Positions 25,641 to 34,861 of a stretch of DNA of 64,000 bases are shown here, piece after piece. The position numbers and the translations under genes were made by a program. The notes below the pieces were generated by a model. It ran no database searches, was not told the DNA's origin, and worked only from the letters and a program-made list of their open reading frames with translations. Position 1 is the first letter of the stretch. The number at the start of each line of letters is the position of its first letter. Origin of the DNA: Glaciecola petra (GTDB lineage Bacteria; Pseudomonadota; Gammaproteobacteria; Enterobacterales; Alteromonadaceae); contig NZ_JAVRHX010000003.1 in the NCBI RefSeq assembly GCF_031846345.1, positions 248,001 through 312,000 of the forward strand, given 5' to 3'.

Positions 25641-26294
25641 TTGAATACAGTAAACGCTAAAATGCAGGCCAATAGAAAAATAAAAGGGGCAGGCAGGCCT
25701 AAAAGTAAAGAAAAACGCGACAGTATTTTGCATGCTGCAGCTGAGTTGTTGTTGGCGCATGGTTACGCAGGTACGTCAATGGAAGCTGTTGCAAAAGAAA
25801 GCGGTGTTTCAAAGCAAACTGTTTATTCACATTTCACAAACAAAGACGCCCTCTATAACGCAATAATTGAAAATAAGTGTGATGAATACCAAATTGAAAT
25901 TTCTAGTTTCGATATTCAAACCCATTCTCTGGAAGACATTTTAACTCTTATTGGCGTACGGTTTGTTCAATTACTCACAGACGAAAATGTTATTTCAATG
26001 TATAAGTTGGTCATTGGTGAATCGAAGCAAGATACTCATGTCGGTAGCCTGTTTCACGAAGCTGGCCCTGTGCACAGCGTAAATATAGTCGCAGATCTGC
26101 TAACAAAACATCCATCTAGCGCCCTTCCCTTCGATAAAGCTCGCGAACTCTCAGGTGATTTTTTTAATCTATTGAAGGGCGATTTTCACATGCGAAGTAT
26201 TTTGCACTTACCGTACGATCTAGATACCCAAGCAACACAATTACACGCTGAGAAGGTCGCCAAAAAAACCGTTGGGCTGATACCTTTTTTGTAG
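25641..26294 (+). CDS. TetR/AcrR-family repressor
   Basis: 217 residues. N-terminal helix-turn-helix at about 20-65 (RDSILHAAAELLLAHGYAGTSMEAVAKESGVSKQTVYSHFTNKDALYNAI), preceded by a basic GRPKSKEKR arm. The C-terminal part is a ligand/dimer domain (TetR_C-like, FxFNLLKGDFH). Transcribed divergently from the RND operon and so likely its repressor, released by a pump substrate. The annotated start is TTG at 25641; an ATG at 25662 is equally possible, and neither has a clear ribosome-binding site. Confidence 0.88.
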   Translation: MNTVNAKMQANRKIKGAGRPKSKEKRDSILHAAAELLLAHGYAGTSMEAVAKESGVSKQTVYSHFTNKDALYNAIIENKCDEYQIEISSFDIQTHSLEDILTLIGVRFVQLLTDENVISMYKLVIGESKQDTHVGSLFHEAGPVHSVNIVADLLTKHPSSALPFDKARELSGDFFNLLKGDFHMRSILHLPYDLDTQATQLHAEKVAKKTVGLIPFL

Positions 26295-26307
26295 AAAAGC
26301 AAGTTTG

Positions 26308-26688
26308 TTAACTTACCGCTTTAAGCGCGCACACTTTGTTACCACTGGGGTCAAGTAAATAGGCTAAATACAACTTGCGGCCCGCACCTTCACGCACACC
26401 TGGAGGATCTTCACACTCGGTGCCACCATTATCTAAGCCTGCCGCGTGCCACGCATCAGCTTGCTCCGCTGAAGCCGCTGCAAATCCAAAAGTACAGCCG
26501 TTTCCATGACAAGCTACTTCTCCATTGATGGGTTTCGTTAAGGCAAATATGTTTCCATCGGCAAAGTAAAAGCACCTGCCCATTTCATCTATTACGCCAG
26601 GCTTGTGACCAAGAGCACCAAGCACCGCATCATAAAATTTTTTCGACTTTTCTATGTCATTTGCGCCAATCATAATGTGGCTGAACAT
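26308..26688 (-). CDS. VOC-fold (glyoxalase/bleomycin-resistance-like) protein
   Basis: 126 residues. The N-terminus MFSHIMIGANDIEKSKKFYDAVL and the C-terminal YLLDPSGNKVCAL are typical of a vicinal-oxygen-chelate fold, a beta-alpha-beta metal-binding unit used by lyases, dioxygenases and binding proteins. Substrate unknown. It ends 13 bp from the converging TetR gene. Probably a single-gene unit. Confidence 0.8.
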   Translation of the reverse strand: MFSHIMIGANDIEKSKKFYDAVLGALGHKPGVIDEMGRCFYFADGNIFALTKPINGEVACHGNGCTFGFAAASAEQADAWHAAGLDNGGTECEDPPGVREGAGRKLYLAYLLDPSGNKVCALKAVS

Positions 26689-26823
26689 ACCTTTCCCCTT
26701 AATTATTATTTTATTTAAACGACGATATTTATAGTTTAAAGCAAGTCTTAACGATCATTAAAGTGATAGGTTTTATTTCAGTCTTCTAATATGAAGAAAT
26801 TAATCAAGCATAGACTCTTTTTT

Positions 26824-27696
26824 TTATTCTAAAGAGTTTATCCAATCCATTGCTGTTGACCACGTTGATGACATATTATTATGGCCTTGATGTGAAAACA
26901 AAACATATTCGAACTTTTTGCCATTATTGTTAAGCAACTGCAGACGTTCAATAGACAAATCAACCGGTATAGAACCATCTTTTTCACCAAATATCCAAAG
27001 GCCAGGAATATCAATATTGGCAAGACTAGTGCTTGGGTCGCTATCTGTGCCCAAAAAATCGGGCCAAACATAAGGGGCTTTTCTAGCCGCTAGCGCTGTC
27101 GCATAACTCGGATTTTTTTCGCTGTCTTTATCACGGGTGTATTTGCTAAATATATCTTCTTCACTGACCCTACAAACTGGCCCACTCCACAAAAGCATAA
27201 AGTCGGCTTTATCGGTTTTCTCAACTGCCATAGGGACTATCCAGCCGGCTTGGCTAATGCCAGTTAAACCCAATGGGACGTCGTTTGTAACATTCATCGC
27301 GAGCGCATTTAGTGCTGCCACTGCATCGTCCGCCAATAAACTAATATTCATACCACTTACGCTCTGCTTGCTTTCATATTCTCCGCCAGATTTGCCCACA
27401 CCGCGTTTGTCATAAACTAGAGCAGCAATACCATTGTTAGCAAATTGTTCTGCCCAATATAAATTGCGCGTTTGCTTACCTGAACCATGCACAAACACTA
27501 CTGCTGCATGTATGTTTTGATTTACCGGCATTACTATTGTGCCAGCGAGGTTGGCAGATTGACTTTCAAATTCCACAGCAATATGTTTATTTGCTTCAGC
27601 CAAATTGGGATGAGCGCATAGAAGAGTAACAACAAGTGCTAATATGCGTGATATGTTTAAGCTAGTTACTTTCAAAATAGTTCCTATTATGCTCAA
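26824..27696 (-). CDS. Secreted alpha/beta hydrolase
   Basis: 290 residues with a signal-peptide-like N-terminus ending near LAEANKH. The catalytic triad can be traced: Ser in the nucleophile elbow GISQAGW (about 170), Asp in GEKDGSIP (about 244) and His in SHQGHNN (about 276). VVFVHGSGKQ supplies the oxyanion region and YDKRGVGKSGG is a family mark. An esterase or peptidase-like (DLH/BAAT group) enzyme acting in the periplasm or outside is inferred. No operon partner. Confidence 0.8.
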   Translation of the reverse strand: MSIIGTILKVTSLNISRILALVVTLLCAHPNLAEANKHIAVEFESQSANLAGTIVMPVNQNIHAAVVFVHGSGKQTRNLYWAEQFANNGIAALVYDKRGVGKSGGEYESKQSVSGMNISLLADDAVAALNALAMNVTNDVPLGLTGISQAGWIVPMAVEKTDKADFMLLWSGPVCRVSEEDIFSKYTRDKDSEKNPSYATALAARKAPYVWPDFLGTDSDPSTSLANIDIPGLWIFGEKDGSIPVDLSIERLQLLNNNGKKFEYVLFSHQGHNNMSSTWSTAMDWINSLE

Positions 27697-27882
27697 CCGC
27701 AGTTTGCACCACGACTAATTAATTCACAAATAATATAGACGCTTAAAAATCTAAAAAGGTTTAAGCCTTGCAGTTTTTAGTTAAAATTTGCAAAAACTAA
27801 CTATTCTCGGTAATTTGATTGGGACCTGCCATCAATTTGTGCTCCTGTGGCTTAAAGCACAAGCTAAATATGTATACAACAA

Positions 27883-28452
27883 ATGATAATAGAAATCCTA
27901 AAAGCGACTGTTATTGCGGCATTGCCGGTATTTATTTTGACTTATTTATTGGTAAGTAAAGTCGCTGTAACTGGCAAGTTGAATGACCCTTCAGGCAAAC
28001 AAAGCTTAAAAAAAGCAATGAAGAACATGAAAACTGACCGTAAAAATACTCAAAAAAAAGAAGGGCAGGAAAAATTAGCCATTGGCGAAACCGCAACAAA
28101 TAAATGGTTATTTTTTGGTGGGGGATTTTATGGCTTAGTGGCCTTCGGCACCTACGTATTTATTGAAGTGGGTGAAATAGGCGCATTCTTATTTGGCCTT
28201 ATCGATTTCACGTGGGCGCAATTTTGGAGTCAGTTATCAATCGATTTATTGATTAATTTTATTATCAATTCTGTTATGAATTTAGTGGATGCTTTTGTTT
28301 GGTTTAGATATTGGCCGCAAGTCATAAGCATGCAAAACGGCTGGATTTGGCTAATCGTCGCATACCTTGGATATGTATTAGCAGCGCAAATCGCGACAAA
28401 CTATCCAATGCGTTTTTCAATTTCACAATGGTTTACACATAAATTTAAATGA
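27883..28452 (+). CDS. Membrane protein of unknown function
   Basis: 189 residues. One N-terminal helix (about 5-25), a lysine-rich cytoplasmic loop (about 35-70, KKAMKNMKTDRKNTQKKEGQEK), then three hydrophobic segments (about 78-100, 112-145, 160-180). I do not recognise a family. The ATG has no clear Shine-Dalgarno sequence. It converges on the small secreted protein at 28528. A hairpin-forming pair AGTACGG/CCGTACT lies in the 75-bp gap. Confidence 0.6.
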   Translation: MIIEILKATVIAALPVFILTYLLVSKVAVTGKLNDPSGKQSLKKAMKNMKTDRKNTQKKEGQEKLAIGETATNKWLFFGGGFYGLVAFGTYVFIEVGEIGAFLFGLIDFTWAQFWSQLSIDLLINFIINSVMNLVDAFVWFRYWPQVISMQNGWIWLIVAYLGYVLAAQIATNYPMRFSISQWFTHKFK

Positions 28453-28527
28453 AGATATTTTGATATGTGTTAAAAAAGTACGGCTTATTAATGTATCTCA
28501 AAAACAAACCGTACTCGCCCAGTGTCT

Positions 28528-28869
28528 CTACTTTTTGGATAACAGCGTATCGTCATTTGTATGCTTGCTTAAATAGTTCACCACTTTTTCAGAACCAGAG
28601 ATACTTGCAAACTCAAGTGGATCCATACCGTTACATTTTAAATCTGCCATGATTTTTCGGGGACTAATATATAAGTTTTTCATTTTTCTTCTAAGTTCGT
28701 GCGGTTTATCAGCCTGAACAGTCTCACACAGATCGACTAGCCTAAGTTCCTGCGCTCCTGTCTTTGCTTGAATATTGGCAGCAAAAAGTAGAGAAAGCGA
28801 AAGTGTGCTTGCGCTTAACAATCGAAAAAATAAGGTGGATGAAGTTTGATTTTGGGTAATGGTTTTCAT
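28528..28869 (-). CDS. Small secreted protein, DUF3718-like
   Basis: 113 residues with a signal peptide ending near AANIQAKTGA. Two cysteines (in DLCETV and LKCNGMD) probably form a disulphide. The pattern C-x-x-x-x-x-D...L...CNG...L.FA resembles DUF3718, a small alteromonad/Shewanella family; the end DPLEFASISGSEKVVNYL looks like part of an ankyrin helix pair. Periplasmic, function unknown. Confidence 0.55.
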   Translation of the reverse strand: MKTITQNQTSSTLFFRLLSASTLSLSLLFAANIQAKTGAQELRLVDLCETVQADKPHELRRKMKNLYISPRKIMADLKCNGMDPLEFASISGSEKVVNYLSKHTNDDTLLSKK

Positions 28870-29001
28870 AAAAAGCTCTCAACTGTATTTGTTTATCGAG
28901 GCTTTACTTTAGCTCTACCAAAGTCTAAAAAAATTTCTAAGTGATGAAAGACACAAACGGTGGTATGAAACGCAACATTCACTCAATAAAGTATAAATAT
29001 A

Positions 29002-29988
29002 TTACGATTTGCGTTTATTAATAATAACTAAAGCAATGCCACCGAGCACCATTATTTGCGCAATAATTAAAGGAAGGGTAATTGCCTCTTGCGCCCAGAT
29101 AGCGCCACCAAAAGCGGCAATAACAGGCACTAAAAGTTGAATAACGCCAGCGAGAATACGTGATAGTTGTGGCAAAACGTAGTACCAAACTGCATAACCC
29201 AATGCTGAACTGACAATGCCAGAAAGCAACGCTAATGTTATACCGTAGCTTGTCACTGTAGCGGGCAACATTAAGTAAAGAAAACATAACAAGCCGCAAA
29301 ATAGTAAGCTCTTCGTAAAATTAGCGTAAGTATCAATAATTGGGTCCTTTGAAGCGCGACCAAGTAAGGTATAAATGGCCCAAGCGATCCCCGAAACAAC
29401 CATTAATATGAAGCCAGTTATAAGTGAAGTATCTAGTGCTAAACCAGTAGCCTCTTTTGTTGAATTAGTGTTCCCTTGAAAATACATTAGTAAACATAAG
29501 CCCAAAAAAGCCAAACAAACTCCCATATATTTTTGGGTGTTCAATGATTCTTTTGCCATGATACTGCTGACAATCATAGTGAGTTGCACACATCCAAATA
29601 ATAGTAGGGCACCAGCACCAGTAGGTAAGCTGATATAAGCAAAAGAAAATGTTGCGGCATAAACAAATAAACAAAACGATGCAAGCCATGACCGAATTGT
29701 AAATAAACTTGAGAAGTTGACATTTGGTGCAGTCAAATTACGCTTTAAACGGGCGTTATTTATTGTCACAAAAACAAATAAAGCAATGCTTCCTGACAAT
29801 AAACGTAGTACGGTGAAACTTGTGGCGTCTATGGCCTGAGACCCTGTCGCCAACAATACTTGGTCGTTGCCGGCACTGGGCAGTTCAGCAGGCAATAAAG
29901 CCAAGCGACACAATACCGAATTACCAGCAAAAGCTAGCAACGCAAAGATAGTGGCGGAGAACATTGTTAATTTGGAAGATATGTGCAA
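29002..29988 (-). CDS. EamA/DMT-family transporter
   Basis: 328 residues with ten predicted membrane helices in two five-helix halves, the drug/metabolite transporter superfamily layout. Typical stretches are SLPTGAGALLLFGCVQLTMI and a second-half SGIAWAIYTLLGR. Likely a small-metabolite exporter in the inner membrane; substrate not deducible. Divergent from pyrB with a 168-bp gap. Confidence 0.85.
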   Translation of the reverse strand: MHISSKLTMFSATIFALLAFAGNSVLCRLALLPAELPSAGNDQVLLATGSQAIDATSFTVLRLLSGSIALFVFVTINNARLKRNLTAPNVNFSSLFTIRSWLASFCLFVYAATFSFAYISLPTGAGALLLFGCVQLTMIVSSIMAKESLNTQKYMGVCLAFLGLCLLMYFQGNTNSTKEATGLALDTSLITGFILMVVSGIAWAIYTLLGRASKDPIIDTYANFTKSLLFCGLLCFLYLMLPATVTSYGITLALLSGIVSSALGYAVWYYVLPQLSRILAGVIQLLVPVIAAFGGAIWAQEAITLPLIIAQIMVLGGIALVIINKRKS

Positions 29989-30156
29989 GGTTGGTAATCA
30001 ACTATTTTGGCTAAAAACAAGTGTAAGATTGTTATAACTTGTTACTGATATTTTCAAGTTTACATCACACTTGTATAAATCGCTAAAAAAGCGCCCCAGT
30101 AAAATCAAATTTTGATACAATGCGCTCAGTAATAAACCTGCCAAAAAAACATAGAA

Positions 30157-31167
30157 ATGAATTCATTTGCCGGACAACATATCCTAAGTGTCAATCAGTT
30201 TGACCGCGAAGCCGTCGAAAAAGTATTCTCGGTTGCTGACCAAATGCTGCCGTACGCTTCCCGAAAAAAACGCACCACTGTGCTAGAAGGTGCCATTTTA
30301 GGAAACCTCTTTTTTGAACCAAGCACCCGTACCCGTGTAAGTTTTGGGACCGCGTTTAATTTACTTGGTGGGCATGTTCGCGAAACAACAGGCATTAGCA
30401 ATTCTGCATTAGCTAAAGGTGAGTCGCTGTACGATACTGCCAGAGTTTTAAGTGGTTATAGTGACGTTATTGCAATGCGTCACCCCGATACTGGCTCTGT
30501 TGCTGAATTTGCTGCGGGAAGTCGGGTACCGGTGATTAATGGCGGGGACGGCGCAAACGAACACCCAACTCAAGCCTTATTAGACTTATACACCATTGCC
30601 AAAGAACGGGCATCTTTAGGCTTAACAATAGATGACTTACACATCGCGATGATTGGGGATTTGCGCTTTGGACGTACCGTGCATTCTTTAGCGACCATGC
30701 TTAGCTTATTTAACAATGTTAAATTTACGCTAATATCCCCAAAAGATTTAAGCATGCCTTCAAAAGTGTGCGATACCATCTCTAATGCTGGTCATGAGCT
30801 TATTATTACCGAAAAAATAGAGGGTTCAGTAGAGGCTGATATTTGCTATCAAACACGGATACAAGAAGAACGTTTTGCTAGCCAAGAACTAGCTAATCAA
30901 TTTCGTGGTAAGTTTAGGCTAAACCAACAAATTTACACTAAGCATTTTAAATCTCAAACCGTAATCATGCATCCATTGCCAAGAGACTCACGAGCCGAAG
31001 CTAACGAGCTTGATAACGATTTGAATATGCATCCTAACCTAGCCATATTTAGGCAAACAGATAATGGCGTTTTGGTTCGCATGGCACTGTTTGCACTGAC
31101 CTTAGACGTAGCAGAGAAAGTACAGCATTATATAAAGCCGGTATATTGGTATACAAAAAACAAATAA
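30157..31167 (+). CDS. pyrB: Aspartate carbamoyltransferase catalytic subunit
   Basis: Second step of pyrimidine synthesis: carbamoyl phosphate plus aspartate. 336 residues. The carbamoyl-phosphate loop FFEPSTRTRVSF, the GESLYDTARVL lysine loop, HPTQALLDLYTI and the C-terminal MHPLPR are intact. No pyrI (regulatory subunit) follows; hemL does, 34 bp later. The somewhat long chain (E. coli 311) matches the marine gammaproteobacterial form. A short inverted repeat ATCAAA-T-TTTGAT (30104-30116) lies 40 bp upstream. Confidence 0.94.
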   Translation: MNSFAGQHILSVNQFDREAVEKVFSVADQMLPYASRKKRTTVLEGAILGNLFFEPSTRTRVSFGTAFNLLGGHVRETTGISNSALAKGESLYDTARVLSGYSDVIAMRHPDTGSVAEFAAGSRVPVINGGDGANEHPTQALLDLYTIAKERASLGLTIDDLHIAMIGDLRFGRTVHSLATMLSLFNNVKFTLISPKDLSMPSKVCDTISNAGHELIITEKIEGSVEADICYQTRIQEERFASQELANQFRGKFRLNQQIYTKHFKSQTVIMHPLPRDSRAEANELDNDLNMHPNLAIFRQTDNGVLVRMALFALTLDVAEKVQHYIKPVYWYTKNK

Positions 31168-31201
31168 CTTTTACATTTAATTTGGTAACACAATAATCAG
31201 T

Positions 31202-32500
31202 ATGAATAAATCAGAAACTCTATTTGAACGCGCGCAACTCACTATCCCAGGTGGCGTTAATTCTCCTGTTCGAGCGTTTAAAGCGGTGGGTGGTACACCT
31301 CGCTTTATTGCGAAAGCAGATGGTCCTTATATGTTCGATGTAGATGGCAAACGGTACATAGATTATGTTAATTCTTGGGGCCCAATGGTTCTAGGTCATA
31401 ATAATCAAGCCATAAGAGAAGCCGTAATCAAGGCTGCCGAGTTCGGGTTAAGCTACGGCGCACCAACTGAAGCCGAGATTGAAATGGCAGAATTAGTGAG
31501 TAGCATTGTGCCGTCGATGGAAATGGTACGGATGGTGAATTCTGGTACAGAGGCGACTATGAGTGCTATTCGCTTGGCTCGCGGCTACACCGGCAAAAAT
31601 AAACTGTTAAAATTTGAAGGTTGTTATCATGGGCATGCCGACTCATTGCTAGTAAAGGCTGGCTCAGGTGCTCTTACCTTTGGCGTGCCTAGTTCGCCTG
31701 GCGTACCCGATGATGTTGCAAAACACACACTAACTGTTGAATTTAATAATCTAGATTCTGTTGCAGAAGCGTTTGAACAACATAGTGACGACATTGCGTG
31801 CATTATAGTAGAGCCTGTGGCTGGCAACATGAATTGCATACCACCTGAAGACGGGTTTTTACAAGGATTACGCAAACTATGTGATCAGCACGGAGCCGTA
31901 TTAATTTTTGACGAAGTGATGACAGGTTTCAGAGTCTCGCTTGGTGGTGCACAAGAAAAATACAATGTTGTGCCTGACCTTACATGCTTAGGCAAAGTCA
32001 TAGGTGGTGGCATGCCAGTTGGAGCATTTGGTGGTAAACGTGACATTCTTACTCATGTAGCGCCTACCGGTCCCATATATCAAGCTGGCACCCTGTCGGG
32101 TAACCCAATAGCGATGGCGGCTGGGCTCTGTGCCTTAAAGCAATTAAAAGCGCCTGGTTTTTATGAAAGTATTTTTGAAAATACCCAAGCTTTAGCTGAT
32201 GGTTTTCAGAAAATGGCCGATAAAAATGCCATAAGTTTGACCACAAATGTGGCGGGTAGCATGTTTGGTATATTTTTCACTAGCGATAAAAAAGTGGTTA
32301 ATTATCAACAGGCAATTAGCGTTAATCAAGCGCAGTTTAATCAGTTTTATCACAATATGTTAAATGAAGGTGTGTATTTAGCACCCGCGTCATTTGAAGC
32401 CGGTTTTGTCTCAAAGATGCATACAAAAACTGTGGTAGAACAAACACTCGCAGCAGCCGATCGAGCTTTTGCTGGAATCACAGCATCAGCGAACGATTAG
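31202..32500 (+). CDS. hemL: Glutamate-1-semialdehyde 2,1-aminomutase
   Basis: PLP enzyme that makes 5-aminolevulinate for haem in the C5 pathway. 432 residues. It opens with SETLFERAQLTIPGGVNSPVRAFK, holds the NSGTEATMSAIRLAR PLP region and FEGCYHGHADSLLVKAGSG, and has the PLP lysine in LGKVIGGGMPVGAFGG. Full length and typical. Position after pyrB is probably loose co-transcription. An A+T-rich 8-bp hairpin follows at 32502-32530. Confidence 0.96.
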   Translation: MNKSETLFERAQLTIPGGVNSPVRAFKAVGGTPRFIAKADGPYMFDVDGKRYIDYVNSWGPMVLGHNNQAIREAVIKAAEFGLSYGAPTEAEIEMAELVSSIVPSMEMVRMVNSGTEATMSAIRLARGYTGKNKLLKFEGCYHGHADSLLVKAGSGALTFGVPSSPGVPDDVAKHTLTVEFNNLDSVAEAFEQHSDDIACIIVEPVAGNMNCIPPEDGFLQGLRKLCDQHGAVLIFDEVMTGFRVSLGGAQEKYNVVPDLTCLGKVIGGGMPVGAFGGKRDILTHVAPTGPIYQAGTLSGNPIAMAAGLCALKQLKAPGFYESIFENTQALADGFQKMADKNAISLTTNVAGSMFGIFFTSDKKVVNYQQAISVNQAQFNQFYHNMLNEGVYLAPASFEAGFVSKMHTKTVVEQTLAAADRAFAGITASAND

Positions 32501-32587
32501 GACTTTTACGACAATAGACTGTGTAAAAGTAGCATTTTGGTTATTGTTTTAGTGCACTTTTCTATTGGGTAAACGGATAAACAATCG

Positions 32588-33655
32588 ATGATATATGTTG
32601 TAGTAGTGTTAGCGATATACGCCCTTGGCATGACATTATTATGGTGGCGCTTAAAAACACAAGTTGCTGGTCATTTAGACGCAATGTTAGAATTTCAGCT
32701 GTTAAAACGCTCGCAACGTGGAGAGTTACCGCTGAGTCCCAGCAAAACGGTAGACTGGGATGCCGCACAAGACGAACCCGAAATTATCGATAAAGCAAAC
32801 GAAGCTATGCGTTTGCACCAAACCTTCCAAAAATTTGTACCACGCCAATTTGTTGATCATTTTGATAAAGGTGGTGCTGACAAGCTTGCGCTAGGATATG
32901 CTGATGAAGACGAAGTAGCCGTCATGTTTTGCGATATTCGTGGTTTTACCGGTTTGTCAGAACGCTTGTCACCGCAAGAATTAATGAATTTTTTAAATTC
33001 GTATTTTTTACGTATGAATGCACCAATACATGCCAACAATGGCTTTATTGATAAGTTCATTGGTGACGCAATAATGGCCTTATTTGACCACCCTACTGGC
33101 AGTTCTGCTGACAAAGCAGCAGACGCGGTAAGAGCAGCTTTAGATTTGCAAAAAGCGCTACGATTGTATAACGACCATCGTTCACACAGCGGATATCACA
33201 CCATAAAAAATGGTATTGGTTTGCATATAGGCCCGGTTGTTATTGGCACCGTTGGCTCTGATGACCGAATGGATACAACAGTAATTGGTGACTCTGTTAA
33301 CATCACCCAACGCATAGAAGCCATGACTGAGCAGTTGAATGTAGACATATTGGCTAGTAGAGATTTATGCGATGCGGCGTATTCGACCTTCAGGTTTGCG
33401 CATCGCTTAGTAGACAATATCGTCTTAAAGGGAAAAACGACAAGTATCGAATTAATAGAGATTTTTGAACATGAAACAGTTGAAGAAATCGCGCGTAAAC
33501 AGAGTACTGCTGCCACTATTAAAGAAGGCATAGCGCTTAGAGAAGCAAAAAAATACGAACAAGCATTAGCTCTATTTTGTCAGGCTTATCAAGAGCACCA
33601 AGATGACAAGGTTTTTGCACATCATATTGATGTTTGCCAAAAGTTATTGAGTTAA
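32588..33655 (+). CDS. Class III adenylate/guanylate cyclase, membrane anchored
   Basis: 355 residues. A single N-terminal helix (about 1-18) precedes a short linker and the cyclase homology domain (about 105-285). Both metal aspartates are there (CDIRGFTGLSERL and FIGDAIMALF), as are the adenine-contact Lys (GFIDKFIGD) and the transition-state Asn/Arg (GDSVNITQRIEAM). Thr in DTTVIGDSV favours ATP over GTP, so cAMP is the expected product. The last 55 residues look like a TPR-type helical hairpin (AKKYEQALALFCQAYQEH). Regulatory input is unknown. Confidence 0.87.
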   Translation: MIYVVVVLAIYALGMTLLWWRLKTQVAGHLDAMLEFQLLKRSQRGELPLSPSKTVDWDAAQDEPEIIDKANEAMRLHQTFQKFVPRQFVDHFDKGGADKLALGYADEDEVAVMFCDIRGFTGLSERLSPQELMNFLNSYFLRMNAPIHANNGFIDKFIGDAIMALFDHPTGSSADKAADAVRAALDLQKALRLYNDHRSHSGYHTIKNGIGLHIGPVVIGTVGSDDRMDTTVIGDSVNITQRIEAMTEQLNVDILASRDLCDAAYSTFRFAHRLVDNIVLKGKTTSIELIEIFEHETVEEIARKQSTAATIKEGIALREAKKYEQALALFCQAYQEHQDDKVFAHHIDVCQKLLS

Positions 33656-33670
33656 CCTACACACTCATTA

Positions 33671-34840
33671 CTACTGCGACTCTATTTTCCGCAAATAAGC
33701 ATTACTGCGCTCTATCGCATTGAGTCTCAAATTGCCATAAAATAAACCAAAATCTAACACATGATAACTTTTGTCTGCATTATTTAAATGGTTAGAAAAG
33801 GCATTGTCGACTTGTTCAGCAATGTGCAATACACCACTTTCATCACACTTCGCCCATGTCAGATTAGGACTTAAATCAGGAAGCGATTCAAATATATACT
33901 CTGGATTATTGGCCATAACCATATCGACCGGTGTGCGTTTGAACTCAACCGGAAAAGCACCTTTGTGCTGATCAGCGAAGACTTTTGCTGTATTGGTATT
34001 CCACGATAAAGGATTAACACATGCAATATCTCCAACTTGCGTTGTTTCCCAGCCCTCGGGGTACCAATGTCGTAAGCCCACAGACATTGCGCCGCCCTCA
34101 CCGTAAGTATCGTACGACACAATGCACGAAGTTTGCTCAGCGGATTCACATAAAGAAATATTTGAAAATGTTCGCTCAAACATATTTTTCGGTAACCAGT
34201 AGCCTATCGTATAAGCTGCCACTAAACGTTCACGCAAAGCGTGCTTATCAATCTTATTTGCGATTAGGCGTAAGCCATGCAATGTGCCTTGGCTATGTGC
34301 CACAATCATGAACGGGCGACCATTGCTTATATTGTCAATAAAGTACTCAAACGCAGATTCAACATCACTATATGCTAAATCTAATGCAGCAAAACTAGAT
34401 GTACTATCTTCATTACTAAAAGCAGTTAAATGAGCTTGCCGATAATTAGGTGCGTAAATGTCGCAACATCCATTAAAAGCACTGGCCATACTCGACAGCA
34501 TATATTCTAACGACTGAGTTTCAGAATTTTCATGAGCCATATTCGAATTCCAGCCACCAGGTCCAACATAGCCGGTAGAGTGGATAAAAAATACATCTAT
34601 GGATTTATTCTCAATATCTTGACTAGTATCTGCATTTGCTGGAATAAGGTCTGCGGTATCTTGTATTTCAGGGTGCGCAAACCAAAAATCACTATTCTTG
34701 TAATCGGGTGCTTGAGGGACGGTATCCTCAACAAAAGGTAAACTAGGTAACATACGATACTCAATAAATTTATAGCCTATGGCACCTAGCAGAAAAAAAG
34801 TCACTGCTAATATTGCTAACCATTTAATAAACGTTTTCAA
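33671..34840 (-). CDS. DUF3089 alpha/beta-hydrolase-like protein
   Basis: 389 residues with an N-terminal membrane anchor (about 7-27). The DUF3089 pattern is clear: VFFIHSTGYVGPGGWN, CDIYAPNYRQAHLTAF, a Ser nucleophile in FMIVAHSQGTLHGLRL, and C-terminal HVLDFGLFYGNLRLNAIER. Periplasmic esterase-like activity is inferred; no substrate is known for the family. The start is TTG with AAGGT upstream. It is the last gene of a probable ggt-DyP-DUF3089 operon (21-bp gap). Confidence 0.8.
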   Translation of the reverse strand: MKTFIKWLAILAVTFFLLGAIGYKFIEYRMLPSLPFVEDTVPQAPDYKNSDFWFAHPEIQDTADLIPANADTSQDIENKSIDVFFIHSTGYVGPGGWNSNMAHENSETQSLEYMLSSMASAFNGCCDIYAPNYRQAHLTAFSNEDSTSSFAALDLAYSDVESAFEYFIDNISNGRPFMIVAHSQGTLHGLRLIANKIDKHALRERLVAAYTIGYWLPKNMFERTFSNISLCESAEQTSCIVSYDTYGEGGAMSVGLRHWYPEGWETTQVGDIACVNPLSWNTNTAKVFADQHKGAFPVEFKRTPVDMVMANNPEYIFESLPDLSPNLTWAKCDESGVLHIAEQVDNAFSNHLNNADKSYHVLDFGLFYGNLRLNAIERSNAYLRKIESQ

Positions 34841-34861
34841 AACAATTTACCTTGTTTGTTT

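Noticed and set aside
28477..28520. AGTACGG / CCGTACT pair between converging genes at 28452 and 28528
   Set aside because: The loop is about 25 bases and no U-tract follows; mentioned only in the gene entry.
29018..29689. Cysteine/tryptophan-rich minus-strand frames inside the EamA gene
   Set aside because: Out-of-frame shadows of the transporter.
32502..32530. 8-bp inverted repeat ACTTTTAC...GTAAAAGT after hemL
   Set aside because: A+T-rich stem with a 13-base loop and no adjacent U-run; too weak to call a terminator.
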